Notes: generated by a model not told the origin, from the letters alone. Positions 19,127-28,524 are shown, numbered from the stretch's first letter. The stretch is DNA of 64,000 nt from Stenotrophomonas maltophilia (GCF_002799155.1 NZ_NERD01000002.1:1488001-1552000), one strand, 5' to 3'. Made by a program: numbers and translations.

Positions 19127-22036
19127 ATGGTCTTCGCCCGTTGCTGCAGCGTGTTGATGCTTGCCCTCGCGATCTGGCCCACCGGCGCGCAGTCGCCACG
19201 CATTGCCCGGCCGCATGCCACCACCCCGTTGCTGATCGCCCCCGCCGCCGAACAGCCCGTGCAGCTGCAGCGCGCCCTCATCGAAGGCGAAGTCCAGGCC
19301 GGCGTCGCCCAGACCCGGATCACCCTGGAGTTCCACAACCCGAACCGGCGCGTGCTTGAGGGTGAGCTGCAGTTCCCGCTGACCGATGGCCAGCAGATCA
19401 GCGGCTTCGCGCTGGACATCAACGATGAACTGCGCGACGCCGTGCCGGTGCCGAAGGACCGTGGCCGCCAGGTGTTCGAGGAAATTGCCCGCCGCGGTGT
19501 CGACCCGGGCCTGCTGGAACAGACCGCCGGCAACCAGTTCCGCCTGCGTATCTATCCGCTGCCGGCCGGCGGCAACCGGCGCGTGCAGCTGGTGATCCGC
19601 GAGCCGTTGGCCTTCGCCGGCCAGGGCTGGCAGTGGACGCTGCCGCTGCAGTTTGCCGCCGGTGCAGCCTCGGTTGAACTGAAGCTGCAGGCTCCCGGCG
19701 CGGCCACCGCGGGTACGGCTCCGTTCCGTATCAATGCAGGCTATCTGCACTGGCAGGGCAGGGGTGCGCAGTTGCCGGCCCAGCTGCAATGGAGCCTGCC
19801 GGCGGCACGTCAGGCACAGGTGCAGGTGGCACGCTGGCAGGATGGTCACTACCTGCTGGCGCAGCTGCCGGTGGCGGTCAGCCACACGCCGCGCACGCTT
19901 CCCAGCGAAATCGGCCTGCTGTGGGACGGTTCCGGGTCCTCCGGTCAGCGCGACCGGGCGCGTGAGTTCGCACTTCTGGATCGCTATTTCGCCGCGATGG
20001 GTGACGGCACGGTCGCATTGACCGTGCTGCGCGACCGCGCCGAACCGGTGCGTCGATTCCGTATCCGCGCCGGCAACTGGAACGAGTTGCGTGCAGCACT
20101 GCAGGCCGTACGCCCGGATGGTGCCAGCGCGCTGGCGCAGTGGCAGCCGCAGCCGAGCGTGAAGGAATATCTGCTGGTCAGCGATGGCCTGCTGACCTAT
20201 GGGCCGGAAGCATTGTCAGCACTCGCGCCGGAGCAGCGCCTGTTCACGGTCAGCAGTGCCGGTGCGCGAACCGATGCAGTGCGCCTGCGCGGCTGGAGCG
20301 AAGCGCATGGCGGACGCTTCGTCGCGCTGGGTAATGATGTTGATGCGGCCGCTCGCGAACTACTGTCGTCGCCGTTGGACGTGCAGGTCGATGCGGGCCG
20401 TGGCGTACAGGATGTTGTGATCGATCGCCGCAGCGAGGCCGAAGGCTGGCTGTGGCTGCATGCTCGCCTTGCGGCGGACGGCGTGCCGATGCGGGTGCGC
20501 GTGGGCGGCGGTGAATGGCAGGCACTGCCGGCAACCCAGAAGAGTGATGACGGTGAACTGCTGGCCGGCTTGTGGGCGCAGGGCCGTCTGCAGCAGCTCG
20601 GCGCCGACCGCCGAGGCAACCGCGAAGCTATGCAATTGCTGTCACAGCAGTTCGGCCTGGTCGGTCCGGACACCTCGTTGATCGTGCTGGAAACCCTGGA
20701 TGACTACCTGCGCTACGCGATCCGCCCGTCCGGCAAACTGCGCGCGGAGTACGATGCCCGTTTCGCACGGCAGGTGAGCGATCGCGCCGCTGCCGATCGC
20801 CAGCGCTTGGACCAGGTTGCCGCACGTTGGAAGGAGCGCCAGCAGTGGTGGAACCGTAGCTGGCCGAAGGGAGTGCCTCCGCAGTTGAAGGGCGGGGCGC
20901 TGGAAGTTGCATCCGCGGACTATGCGACGGACTCGGCGCCGGTGGCGATGCTGGCCGCGCCGGCCCCCGCGGCACCGCCCGCCCCCCCGCCGATCGCGGC
21001 GGCCGAGCAACGCATGGAAGCCAGCAGCGCGCGTGCACGTCGCTCGGCGTCTGCATCCAACAAGGCGCTGGATCTGATCACAGTGACCGGCAGCCTTGAG
21101 GCCACGCCCGCTGCCGCCAACGACGGCCAGCTCGGCATCCAGCTGGCGGCCTGGCAGCCGGACTCGGCCATCGCCCGTCGCCTGCGCCAGGGTCCGCCGT
21201 CGCAGCTCTATGACCGCTATCTGGCTGAGCGTGATGCCCACGCCGACAGCAGCGCGTTCTTCCTCGATGTGGCCGATCTGTTGCTGGAGCAGGGCCAGCG
21301 CGACCTGGCACTGCGCGTGCTGTCGAACCTGGCCGAGATGGACCTGGACAACCGCCACCTGCTGCGCGTGCTCGGCTACCGGCTGTTGCAGGCTGATGCC
21401 CCCGCACTGGCGGTGCCAGTGTTCGAGCAGGTGCTGGCGATGGGCCAGGAAGAACCGCAGAGCTTCCGCGACCTGGGCTTGGCACTGGCGGCCGCCGGCA
21501 AGCCGCAGCAGGCGCTGGCGCCGCTGTACCAGGTGGTGGTGCGGCCGTGGGACAACCGTTTCGATGGCATCGCCCTGATCGCGCTGGATGAGCTGACCAA
21601 CCTGGTGGCACGCAGCACGCCGCGCCTGGACACCCGCAGTATCGAACCGCGCCTGCTGCAGGCGATGCCGCTGGACCTGCGCGTTGTGCTGTCGTGGGAT
21701 GCCGACAACAGCGACATGGACCTGTGGGTGACCGACCCGAACGGCGAGCGCGCGTACTACGGCAATCGCCTGACCTATCAGGGTGGGCAGATGTCGCAGG
21801 ACTTCACCGGCGGCTATGGTCCCGAGCAGTTCTCGCTGCGCAACGCCAAGCCCGGCAAGTACAAGGTGGAGGCAAATTACTTCGGCAGCCGTCAGCAGCT
21901 GGTGACCGGTGCGACGACTCTGATGCTGCGCCTGACCACGCACTGGGGCACGGCCAAGCAGAAAGACCAGATGGTGACGATGCGGTTGAAGGATCGCGCT
22001 GAAACCGTGCTGGTAGGCGAGTTCGAGGTGAAATGA
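19127..22036 (+). CDS. Exported VIT / von Willebrand A / DUF2135 protein
   Basis: A 969-residue protein with a signal peptide (MVFARCCSVLMLALAIWPTGAQS). Domains in order: a VIT (vault protein inter-alpha-trypsin) domain, about residues 35-165, with EGEVQAGVAQTRITLEFHN and the typical GRQVFEEIARRGVDPGLLEQ; a vWA-like region with a MIDAS-type DGSGS motif (about 265-275); a Pro/Ala-rich linker (about 600-640); helical TPR-like repeats (about 690-830); and a C-terminal DUF2135 domain (LSWDADNSDMDLWVTDPNG ... YFGSR). Such proteins are periplasmic or surface-linked and may bind protein partners through metal. The role is unknown. The start at 19127 gives the only good signal peptide. Confidence 0.85.
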   Translation: MVFARCCSVLMLALAIWPTGAQSPRIARPHATTPLLIAPAAEQPVQLQRALIEGEVQAGVAQTRITLEFHNPNRRVLEGELQFPLTDGQQISGFALDINDELRDAVPVPKDRGRQVFEEIARRGVDPGLLEQTAGNQFRLRIYPLPAGGNRRVQLVIREPLAFAGQGWQWTLPLQFAAGAASVELKLQAPGAATAGTAPFRINAGYLHWQGRGAQLPAQLQWSLPAARQAQVQVARWQDGHYLLAQLPVAVSHTPRTLPSEIGLLWDGSGSSGQRDRAREFALLDRYFAAMGDGTVALTVLRDRAEPVRRFRIRAGNWNELRAALQAVRPDGASALAQWQPQPSVKEYLLVSDGLLTYGPEALSALAPEQRLFTVSSAGARTDAVRLRGWSEAHGGRFVALGNDVDAAARELLSSPLDVQVDAGRGVQDVVIDRRSEAEGWLWLHARLAADGVPMRVRVGGGEWQALPATQKSDDGELLAGLWAQGRLQQLGADRRGNREAMQLLSQQFGLVGPDTSLIVLETLDDYLRYAIRPSGKLRAEYDARFARQVSDRAAADRQRLDQVAARWKERQQWWNRSWPKGVPPQLKGGALEVASADYATDSAPVAMLAAPAPAAPPAPPPIAAAEQRMEASSARARRSASASNKALDLITVTGSLEATPAAANDGQLGIQLAAWQPDSAIARRLRQGPPSQLYDRYLAERDAHADSSAFFLDVADLLLEQGQRDLALRVLSNLAEMDLDNRHLLRVLGYRLLQADAPALAVPVFEQVLAMGQEEPQSFRDLGLALAAAGKPQQALAPLYQVVVRPWDNRFDGIALIALDELTNLVARSTPRLDTRSIEPRLLQAMPLDLRVVLSWDADNSDMDLWVTDPNGERAYYGNRLTYQGGQMSQDFTGGYGPEQFSLRNAKPGKYKVEANYFGSRQQLVTGATTLMLRLTTHWGTAKQKDQMVTMRLKDRAETVLVGEFEVK

Positions 22037-22052
22037 CCGATCCCGGGCTTAT

Positions 22053-22110
22053 GTAGCGTCGAGCTTGCTCGACTGCCTCGAGGTGGAGCCGAGCCCATGC
22101 TCGGCTCATG
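22053..22110 (+). repeat. SMAG elements, two adjacent
   Basis: GTAGCGTCGAGCTTGCTCGAC at 22053-22073 is identical to the copy at 7453. It is followed by GGAGCCGAGCCCATGCTCGGCTC (about 22085-22107), which matches the arms of the elements at 1540 and 42191. Confidence 0.6.
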
Positions 22111-22138
22111 GCAGAGGTAGCCGGGCATCGGTTCGGCG

Positions 22139-22284
22139 CTACAAGGACACGGCGCGTGCGATCGTCGACGCTGGCGGATCGGCGCGCAGGCCAAACAGAG
22201 GTCGCAGCCAGCGCGAGCGTCGGATCGGCAGCTCGTGGATCACCAGGCAGCCGCCGACGGTGCCGGCCACTGCGGACGTGGAGT
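22139..22284 (-). pseudogene. C-terminal remnant of an acyltransferase-3-like membrane gene
   Basis: On the minus strand an open frame ending in TAG at 22139-22141 encodes STSAVAGTVGGCLVIHELPI and then RRSRWLRPLFGLRADPP. This is the familiar last helix and tail of acyltransferase-3 family membrane proteins (G-x-YLIHE-x-x-IRRSRWLRPLFGL). No start codon or upstream part exists; the frame runs directly into a LytTR-like segment on the opposite strand. It appears to be the 3' end of a gene whose 5' part has been deleted. Confidence 0.6.
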
Positions 22285-22603
22285 ACGCCCAGGCGGCGGG
22301 GAACTACGTGAACCTGCGGGTACGCGGCCACGACTACCCGCTGCGGATCACCATGGCGGTACTGGAGCAGCGGCTGGACCCGGGCGTGTTCCTGCGCCCG
22401 CACCGCAGCTGGCTGATCCATCGGGGCCAGCTGCGCTCGATCGAGCCGCTGGACGGGGGCGAGGCCCTGCTGCATATGGCCACGGAGCCAAGGTGCCCTG
22501 CAGCCGGCGCCAGCTGCCGTTGCTGCGGCAGGCGCTGGGGGCAGGGTCAGGCCCTCATTCCGGGCACCCGCGGCCTGCGGTATCATTGCCAGTCATCTTT
22601 TGA
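22265..22603 (+). pseudogene. LytTR DNA-binding domain remnant with frameshift
   Basis: The plus strand encodes most of a LytTR response-regulator DNA-binding domain: VEYAQAAGNYVNLRVRG, LEQRLDPGVFLRPHRSWLIH and RSIEPLDGGEALLHM. The frame then shifts near 22484, where the next frame continues with GAKVPCSRRQLPLLRQALGAG, the expected C-terminal end. No receiver or membrane domain and no start precede it. Both the missing 5' part and the frameshift show a dead gene. It ends 17 nt before prfB. Confidence 0.7.
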
Positions 22604-22619
22604 ATGCATAACCGCCGAC

Positions 22620-23745
22620 ATGATCGAACTGAATCCTGTCCGCCAGCGCATCACCGATCTGACCGATCGCGTGCTGTCGCTTCGGGGGTATCTTTGACTA
22701 CGACGCCAAGAAAGAGCGTCTTGAAGAAGTAACGCGGGAGCTGGAAAGCCCCGACGTTTGGAACAACGCCGAATACGCCCAGAACCTGGGCCGCGAGCGT
22801 TCCAGCCTGGAAAAGACCGTGGGCGGCATCGCCTCGGTGCTCGATGGCCTGAACGACGCCACCGAACTGCTGGAGCTGGCCGAGTCCGAGCAGGACGAGG
22901 ACACCGCACTGGCCGTGGTCGCTGACCTGGACAAGCACCAGGCGCACGTGGAGAAGCTGGAGTTCCAGCGCATGTTCTCCGGCGAGATGGACAATGCTGC
23001 CGCGTTCGTCGACATCCAGGCCGGTGCCGGTGGCACCGAAGCCCAGGACTGGGCCGAGATCCTGCTGCGCATGTACCTGCGCTGGTGTGAATCGCGCGGC
23101 TGGAAGACCGAGCTGATGGAAGTCTCCGGTGGCGACGTCGCCGGCATCAAGTCGGCCACGCTGCGCGTGGAAGGCGACTATGCCTACGGCTGGCTGAAGA
23201 CCGAGACCGGCGTGCACCGCCTGGTGCGCAAGTCGCCGTTCGACTCGGACAACCGCCGCCACACCAGCTTCACCTCGGTGTTCGTGTCGCCGGAGATCGA
23301 TGACAACATCGACATCACCATCAACCCGGCCGACCTGCGTACCGACGTGTACCGTTCGTCCGGTGCCGGTGGCCAGCACGTGAACAAGACCGAGTCGGCG
23401 GTGCGTATCACCCACATCCCGACCAACATCGTTGTGGCCTGCCAGACCGGCCGCAGCCAGCACCAGAACCGCGACAACGCGATGAAGATGCTGGCCGCCA
23501 AGCTGTACGAGCTGGAGATCCAGAAGCGCAACGCCGAAAAGGACGCCGTGGAAGCCACCAAGTCCGACATCGGCTGGGGCAGCCAGATCCGCAACTACGT
23601 GCTCGACCAGAGCCGCATCAAGGACCTGCGGACCGGCATCGAACGCTCGGACACGCAGAAGGTGCTGGACGGCGACCTGGACGAGTTCGTCGAGGCCAGC
23701 CTGAAGGCCGGCCTGGCCGTGGGCTCCAAGCGCGTCGATGCCTGA
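22620..23745 (+). CDS. prfB: Peptide chain release factor 2, with programmed +1 frameshift
   Basis: RF2 reads UGA/UAA stop codons. The first 25 codons ([25 protein letters not shown]) end at an in-frame TGA (22695-22697). Slipping +1 at CTT-TGA-C continues with [12 protein letters not shown] to the stop at 23745, giving 374 residues. The frameshift site is the classic autoregulatory one: an SD-like CGGGGGT a few bases before CTTTGAC. The main part has the SPF tripeptide ([12 protein letters not shown]) and the catalytic GGQ ([15 protein letters not shown]). This is not a sequencing error. lysS, its usual partner, lies about 4.8 kb further on. Confidence 0.96.
22685..22698 (+). promoter_or_regulatory. 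prfB programmed +1 frameshift signal
   Basis: The sequence GGGGGTATCTTTGAC holds an internal Shine-Dalgarno-like G run followed by CTT TGA C. When RF2 is scarce, the ribosome pauses at UGA and slips +1, so RF2 level controls its own synthesis. Confidence 0.93.
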
Positions 23746-23790
23746 TCGACCCGCCTGCGCGGATATCATCGCTCTCCGTGACGGGGAGCG

Positions 23791-24573
23791 ATGATGCGCA
23801 GCGAAAGTGAACGCAAGGAACTCGGTGGCTTCCTCAAGGCCTGCCGTGCTCGTGTCGACCCCGCCACGCTCGGCCTGCCGGCCGGGCGCCGGCGTACCCC
23901 GGGCCTGAAGCGCGAGGAAGTCGCACTGGCGATCGGCGTCAGCGTCAGCTGGTACACCTGGATCGAGCAGGGCCGCGAAGTGCGCGCCTCGCCCGAGGTA
24001 TTGGAGCGGCTGGCGCAGGTGCTGCGCATGAGCGACGACGAACGCGCCTATGCGTTCGCGCTGTCCGGCTACGGCGTGCCGCTGGAATCACCGGACGAGA
24101 GCGTGACCGACGGCCTGCGCCAGCTGGTGGAAGCGATGCAGCCGATTCCGGCCTACGTACGCAACACCCGCTTCGACATCCTGGCCTGGAACCCGGCCAT
24201 CGCCGACCTGTTCGTGGACTACAGCCAGTTGGCGCCGCATGAGCGCAACACGTTGCGGCTGATGTTCCTGTACCCGCCATACCGCACGCTGATCCTCAAC
24301 TGGGAAGAAATGACCCGCGGCCTGTTGGCCGGCTTCCGCGCGGCGATGGCGCAGGCACCGGACAAGGCACCTTTCCTGGCGCTGGTCGAGGACATCGCGG
24401 CGCACAGCGAGGAGTTCCGCCAGTGGTGGCCGGAGCACGACGTGCGCCGGTTCGATGAAGGCGCGAAGAAGCTGAACCATCCCACGCGCGGGTTGCTGGA
24501 CCTGCAATACGTGGCGCTGGTGCCGGAGAGTCGGCACGATCTTTCCCTGGTGACCTACCTGCCGCGGAAGTAG
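23791..24573 (+). CDS. XRE-family regulator with MmyB-like ligand-binding domain
   Basis: A 260-residue regulator. The N-terminal helix-turn-helix (residues about 10-85) includes LGLPAGRRRTPGLKREEVALAIGVSVSWYTWIEQGR, a hallmark of the MmyB/ScmR group. The C-terminal part (about 105-250) has AYVRNTRFDILAWNPAIADLF and the helical region that in MmyB forms a PAS-like fatty-acid-binding pocket. These proteins often repress a neighbouring oxidoreductase; the divergent or downstream target here is not obvious, though the aldehyde dehydrogenase gene lies 675 nt further on. A second ATG at 23794 is also possible. Confidence 0.88.
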   Translation: MMRSESERKELGGFLKACRARVDPATLGLPAGRRRTPGLKREEVALAIGVSVSWYTWIEQGREVRASPEVLERLAQVLRMSDDERAYAFALSGYGVPLESPDESVTDGLRQLVEAMQPIPAYVRNTRFDILAWNPAIADLFVDYSQLAPHERNTLRLMFLYPPYRTLILNWEEMTRGLLAGFRAAMAQAPDKAPFLALVEDIAAHSEEFRQWWPEHDVRRFDEGAKKLNHPTRGLLDLQYVALVPESRHDLSLVTYLPRK

Positions 24574-25247
24574 GGGGTGTTCGGCAGGGCTTGCAGCGCT
24601 GCACCTGCTTCAAGCCGAAGCAACGGCAACAGCAACAGCGAGCTATCCGTAGGTTGGCGGGGCGGTGTCGAAGTGCGGGGACGCCGCAAGTACGTCCGTG
24701 TAGGCTTGGCAGCCGCTTGCTCGTGTGCGCAGTCCTGCGCACACGGCAAGACCGGGGTTGGGCGTCCTGCCCAACCCGCCCGAGGCATGCCTCGGGCCCA
24801 TGCGGCTGACACCCCGCACTCCGACACCGCCCCACCTCTGACAATTTCCCGTGATCTGGTAGATCCACGCCATGCGTGGATGGTTTTCGATCTCAATTGG
24901 AGATATTTGATTCCGAAAGAGATTCAGCCACGAATGGCGTGGATCTACTGTGGCGACCTTACTTGTGTCTGGGGCAGAGCCCCCTGAGTCAGGGGGCGGC
25001 CGCGAAGCGGCGGGGGTCTGGGAGCTGGTAAGTGGGGCCCGCGGTTCGCGTAGCGAAGCGTGGGAGCGGCAGCGCGCATGCGATGGCGCGTACCCAGGGC
25101 GCAGCCCTGCCAGGACAACCCACCCCATTCAGGCAGGTAAGTACAGGTCACAGGATAAGCAGACGCCTTGTTGCTGCCATCGATCAGGTCCACATTCCTG
25201 TGCAGGAGACGGGCCGCCGCCCGTTGTCGAGACACCAGGAGACCTGC
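24574..25247. other. 674-nt intergenic region rich in palindromes, no gene recognised
   Basis: No convincing coding frame. It holds a SMAG element GTAGATCCACGCCATGCGTGGA (24859-24881) and an inverted partner ending GGCGTGGATCTAC (24928-24948), which together bracket an AT-richer 46-nt loop. Other small hairpins are GTGTGCGCAGTCCTGCGCACAC (24723-24744), GGGCGTCCTGCCC, and CGAGGCATGCCTCG. A block with GAAGCAACGGCAACAGCAAC near 24617 is similar to a block near 57160. The region immediately before 25248 has the AGGAG ribosome site of the next gene. Confidence 0.6.
24859..24948. repeat. SMAG inverted pair
   Basis: GTAGATCCACGCCATGCGTGGAT at 24859-24881 and its inverted partner (minus-strand GTAGATCCACGCCATTCGTGG, 24928-24948) flank 46 nt. 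A near-identical single copy lies at 61295-61317. Confidence 0.75.
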
Positions 25248-26633
25248 ATGTCCGCTGCCCCCACTACCGCCATTTCCCGCGATCCGGCCACCGGCCTGCA
25301 GATCGCCAGCCATCCCTTCGCGACTGATGCCGAGCTGGAAGCGATCCTCGACCGCAGCCAGGCTGGTTTCGCCGCCTGGAGCGCCAGCAGCCTCGAACAG
25401 CGCGCGCAGGTGTTGCGCGCGATGGCGGGCGTACTGCGCCGTGACCGCGAAAAGCTGGCCGCGCTGGCCACCGCCGAGATGGGCAAGGTGCAGGCCGAAT
25501 CGCTGGCCGAGATCGAGAAGTGCGCCGTGCTGTGCGACTGGTACGCCGACCACGGTGCGCAGTTCCTGCGCGACGAACCGACCCAGGTACCCGACGACAA
25601 GGCCTACGTGTCCTACCTGCCGCTGGGCGTGGTGCTGGGCATCATGCCGTGGAACTTCCCGTATTGGCAGGTAATGCGCGCGGCAGTGCCGATCCTGATG
25701 GGCGGCAACGGCTTCCTGCTGAAGCCGGCCGAGAACATCGTCGGTACCGCGCAGCTGCTTGACGCGGCCTGGCGCGATGCTGGTCTGCCGGAAGGCACCT
25801 TCATCGCCGCCAACATCAGCCGCGACGGCACCAGCCGTGCGATCGCCGATGACCGCATCGCCGCCGTCACCCTGACCGGCAGTGTGGCCGCAGGCCGCAG
25901 CATCGCCGCCCAGGCCGGGCAGGCGTTGAAGAAGGTGGTGCTGGAGCTGGGCGGCTCGGACCCGTTCATCGTGCTGGCCGACGCCGATCTGGACGCTGCC
26001 GTCGATGCGGCGGTGGCCTCGCGCTTCCAGAACACCGGGCAGGTCTGCATTGCCGGCAAGCGCATCATCGTTGAAGACGCGGTGTACGACCGTTTCGTGG
26101 CGCAGTTCTGCCAGAAGGTGCAGGCGCTGACCATCGGCGACGGCCGTGAAGCCGGCAACCGTATCGGCCCGATGGCACGCCAGGACCTGCTGGAACAGCT
26201 GGACGCGCAGGTACGCGCTTCGGTCGACGCGGGCGCGCAGCTGCTGGTCGGCGGCCATCAGCTGGATCGCCCGGGCGCGTTCTATGCCCCCACCGTGCTG
26301 GCCGACGTGGAGCCGGGCATGCAGGCCTTCGATACCGAGACCTTCGGTCCGGTGGCCTCGATCAGTCGCGCCCGTGATGCCGACCATGCAGTGGAGCTGG
26401 CCAACCAGAGCGAGTTCGGCCTCAGCGGCAACCTGTGGACCGGCGACCGCGCCCGTGCGATGCAGCTGGCGCGCCGGCTGCAGACCGGCGGCGTGTTCGT
26501 CAACGGTTTCTCCGCTTCGGACCCGCGCGTGCCAATCGGCGGCGTGAAGAAGAGCGGCTTCGGCCGTGAGCTCTCGCACTTCGGCATCCGCGAATTCGTC
26601 AACGCGCAGACGGTGTGGTTCGACAAGCGTTGA
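25248..26633 (+). CDS. NAD(P)-dependent aldehyde dehydrogenase (succinate-semialdehyde dehydrogenase-like)
   Basis: A 461-residue member of the aldehyde dehydrogenase superfamily. It has the cofactor/active-site marks GIMPWNFPYWQ, the general-base Glu segment VVLELGGSDPF, the nucleophile NTGQVCIAGKR (Cys), and ETFGPVASI. The MPWNFPYWQ and VCIAGKR variants are typical of the succinate-semialdehyde dehydrogenase (GabD2/YneI, Sad) subgroup. A strong AGGAG site precedes the ATG. It lies 63 nt before the acetolactate synthase gene, probably in the same transcript. The natural substrate is uncertain. Confidence 0.88.
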   Translation: MSAAPTTAISRDPATGLQIASHPFATDAELEAILDRSQAGFAAWSASSLEQRAQVLRAMAGVLRRDREKLAALATAEMGKVQAESLAEIEKCAVLCDWYADHGAQFLRDEPTQVPDDKAYVSYLPLGVVLGIMPWNFPYWQVMRAAVPILMGGNGFLLKPAENIVGTAQLLDAAWRDAGLPEGTFIAANISRDGTSRAIADDRIAAVTLTGSVAAGRSIAAQAGQALKKVVLELGGSDPFIVLADADLDAAVDAAVASRFQNTGQVCIAGKRIIVEDAVYDRFVAQFCQKVQALTIGDGREAGNRIGPMARQDLLEQLDAQVRASVDAGAQLLVGGHQLDRPGAFYAPTVLADVEPGMQAFDTETFGPVASISRARDADHAVELANQSEFGLSGNLWTGDRARAMQLARRLQTGGVFVNGFSASDPRVPIGGVKKSGFGRELSHFGIREFVNAQTVWFDKR

Positions 26634-26696
26634 CGCGCAGCTTCCATCCTTCCTGCAACGATCCATCATCAGTCCAGCGAAAAGGACGGCATTCCA

Positions 26697-28337
26697 ATGT
26701 CCAAGGGTTCAGATCTGCTCGTCGCCGCGCTTGAGAACGAAGGCGTCGAGCGCATTTTCGGTATTCCCGGCGAAGAGAATCTCGACGTGGTCGAGTCGCT
26801 GCGCCATTCCAGCATCGAGCTGGTCATCACCCGCCACGAGCAGGCAGCGGTGTTCATGGCGGCCACCTACGGCCGCCTGACCGGCAAGCCCGGCGTGTGC
26901 CTGGCCACGCTTGGCCCGGGCGCGCTCAACTTCACCACCGGCGCCGCCTACGCGCTGCTGGGCGCGTGGCCGGTGATCATGATCACTGGCCAGAAGGGCA
27001 TCGTGGCCAGCAAGCAGGCGCGTTTCCAGATCGTTGACATCGTCAGCACGATGAGGCCGCTGACCAAGCAGGCGCGGCAGATCGTCTCGGCGCGCACCAT
27101 CCCGACGATCGTGCGCGAGGCATTCCGTACTGCGCTGGAAGAGCGCCCGGGCCCGGTGCTGCTGGAGCTGCCCGAAGACATCGCGGCCGATGAGGTCGGG
27201 GAGGTGGCGCTGATTCCGCCGCACGCGGTGGATCGTCCCATTGCCAGTCCGGAAGCACTGGATCGCGCGGCGGACATCATCCGCAACGCCAAGCGTCCGC
27301 TGCTGATGATCGCCTCGGCGGCATCGCGGCCGCAGTCCAGCGACGCGCTGTCGGCGTTCGTGCTGCGCGCGGGCATTCCATTCTTCACCACGCAGATGGG
27401 CAAGGGTGCGGTAGCCGGTGGCTCGGGCCTGTACATGGGCACCGCCGCGCTGACCGAGCGTGACTACGTGCACATGGCGATCGATCAGGCCGACGTGATC
27501 GTGACCATCGGCCACGAGGTCACCGAGAAGCCGCCGTTCGTGATGCGCGCGGGTGGGCCGACCGTGATCCATATCGGATACTCGCAGGCGGCGGTCGAGC
27601 AGGTGTACTTCCCGCAGGTGGAAGTGATCGGCGATATCGGCCGTTCGCTGACCCAGCTTGCCGACCGTATCGAAGGTGCAGTGCCGAACGCCGACGCGCT
27701 GCTGCCGCTGCGCGCGACCATTCTGGAACACCTGGCTGACCGTGCCGAGGACGCTGGATTCACCCCGCAGCGCCTGGTGCATGACGTGCGCCAGGTGATG
27801 CCGCCGGACGGCATCGTGGCGCTGGACAACGGCATGTACAAGATCTGGTTTGCGCGCAATTACCGCACCCAGGTGGCCAATACGCTGCTGCTGGACAACG
27901 CGCTGGCGACGATGGGCGCTGGCCTTCCGTCGGCGATCATGGCCTCGATCCTGTATCCGCAGCGGCGGGTGCTGGCGGTGTGTGGCGATGGCGGATTCAT
28001 GATGAACAGCCAGGAGCTGGAGACCGCGCGCCGGCTGGGCCTGAACCTGGTGGTGCTGATCCTCAACGACGGCGCCTACGGGATGATCCGCTGGAAGCAG
28101 GCGGTGGATGGCTTCACCGACTACGGCATGACCTTCAGCAACCCCGATTTCGTGAAGTACGCCGAGGCCTATGGCTGCAAGGGCCACGAAGTGACGGCCA
28201 TCGAGCAGTTCATTCCAACCCTGGAAGCGGCCTTCAACGAGGGTGGGGTGCACCTGGTGTCGGTGCCGGTGGACTATTCGGAAAACCAGCGGGTACTGGT
28301 GGACGAGTTGCGTCAGGCGTTCCCTGGAAACAGGTAG
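26697..28337 (+). CDS. Acetolactate synthase-type ThDP enzyme, large subunit
   Basis: A 546-residue thiamine-diphosphate enzyme. Domains in order: N-terminal Pyr domain with the catalytic Glu in RHEQAAVFMAA and FGIPGEENLDVVES; central Rossmann-like domain; C-terminal PP domain with the ThDP/Mg motif GDGGFMMNSQELETA...LNDGAYGMI. It most resembles the single-subunit, catabolic/biosynthetic-type acetolactate synthase (condensing two pyruvates to 2-acetolactate), not IlvBN with its FAD loop. No small subunit gene follows. Linked to the aldehyde dehydrogenase gene upstream, it may be a fermentative or acetoin-related branch. Other decarboxylase-type activities remain possible. Confidence 0.85.
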   Translation: MSKGSDLLVAALENEGVERIFGIPGEENLDVVESLRHSSIELVITRHEQAAVFMAATYGRLTGKPGVCLATLGPGALNFTTGAAYALLGAWPVIMITGQKGIVASKQARFQIVDIVSTMRPLTKQARQIVSARTIPTIVREAFRTALEERPGPVLLELPEDIAADEVGEVALIPPHAVDRPIASPEALDRAADIIRNAKRPLLMIASAASRPQSSDALSAFVLRAGIPFFTTQMGKGAVAGGSGLYMGTAALTERDYVHMAIDQADVIVTIGHEVTEKPPFVMRAGGPTVIHIGYSQAAVEQVYFPQVEVIGDIGRSLTQLADRIEGAVPNADALLPLRATILEHLADRAEDAGFTPQRLVHDVRQVMPPDGIVALDNGMYKIWFARNYRTQVANTLLLDNALATMGAGLPSAIMASILYPQRRVLAVCGDGGFMMNSQELETARRLGLNLVVLILNDGAYGMIRWKQAVDGFTDYGMTFSNPDFVKYAEAYGCKGHEVTAIEQFIPTLEAAFNEGGVHLVSVPVDYSENQRVLVDELRQAFPGNR

Positions 28338-28366
28338 ATATCCAGGGTCCAGGGAGGGGCCCGGAT

Positions 28367-28407
28367 GGGGTCAGATCCCTTTTGCCTCGTAAAAGGGATC
28401 TGACCCC
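28367..28407. repeat. GGGGTCAGATCC palindrome
   Basis: Near-perfect inverted repeat GGGGTCAGATCCCTTTT ... AAAAGGGATCTGACCCC with a short CTCG-containing loop after the acetolactate synthase gene. Member of the seven-copy family. Confidence 0.82.
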
Positions 28408-28524
28408 AGGCTGCTACCGGGCGGGCGGGCGTGGCCGGGGCCGGGGCAGGGCGGTTTTGGTATGCTGGGCAACCGGCTGCGCCGGGCGCAACATCCCCCC
28501 TCACTATACGATTCCCGCAGATCC

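Noticed and set aside
22620-22697. Early stop in prfB as a mutation
   Set aside because: The CTT-TGA-C context with an upstream G-rich SD-like run is the known programmed frameshift.
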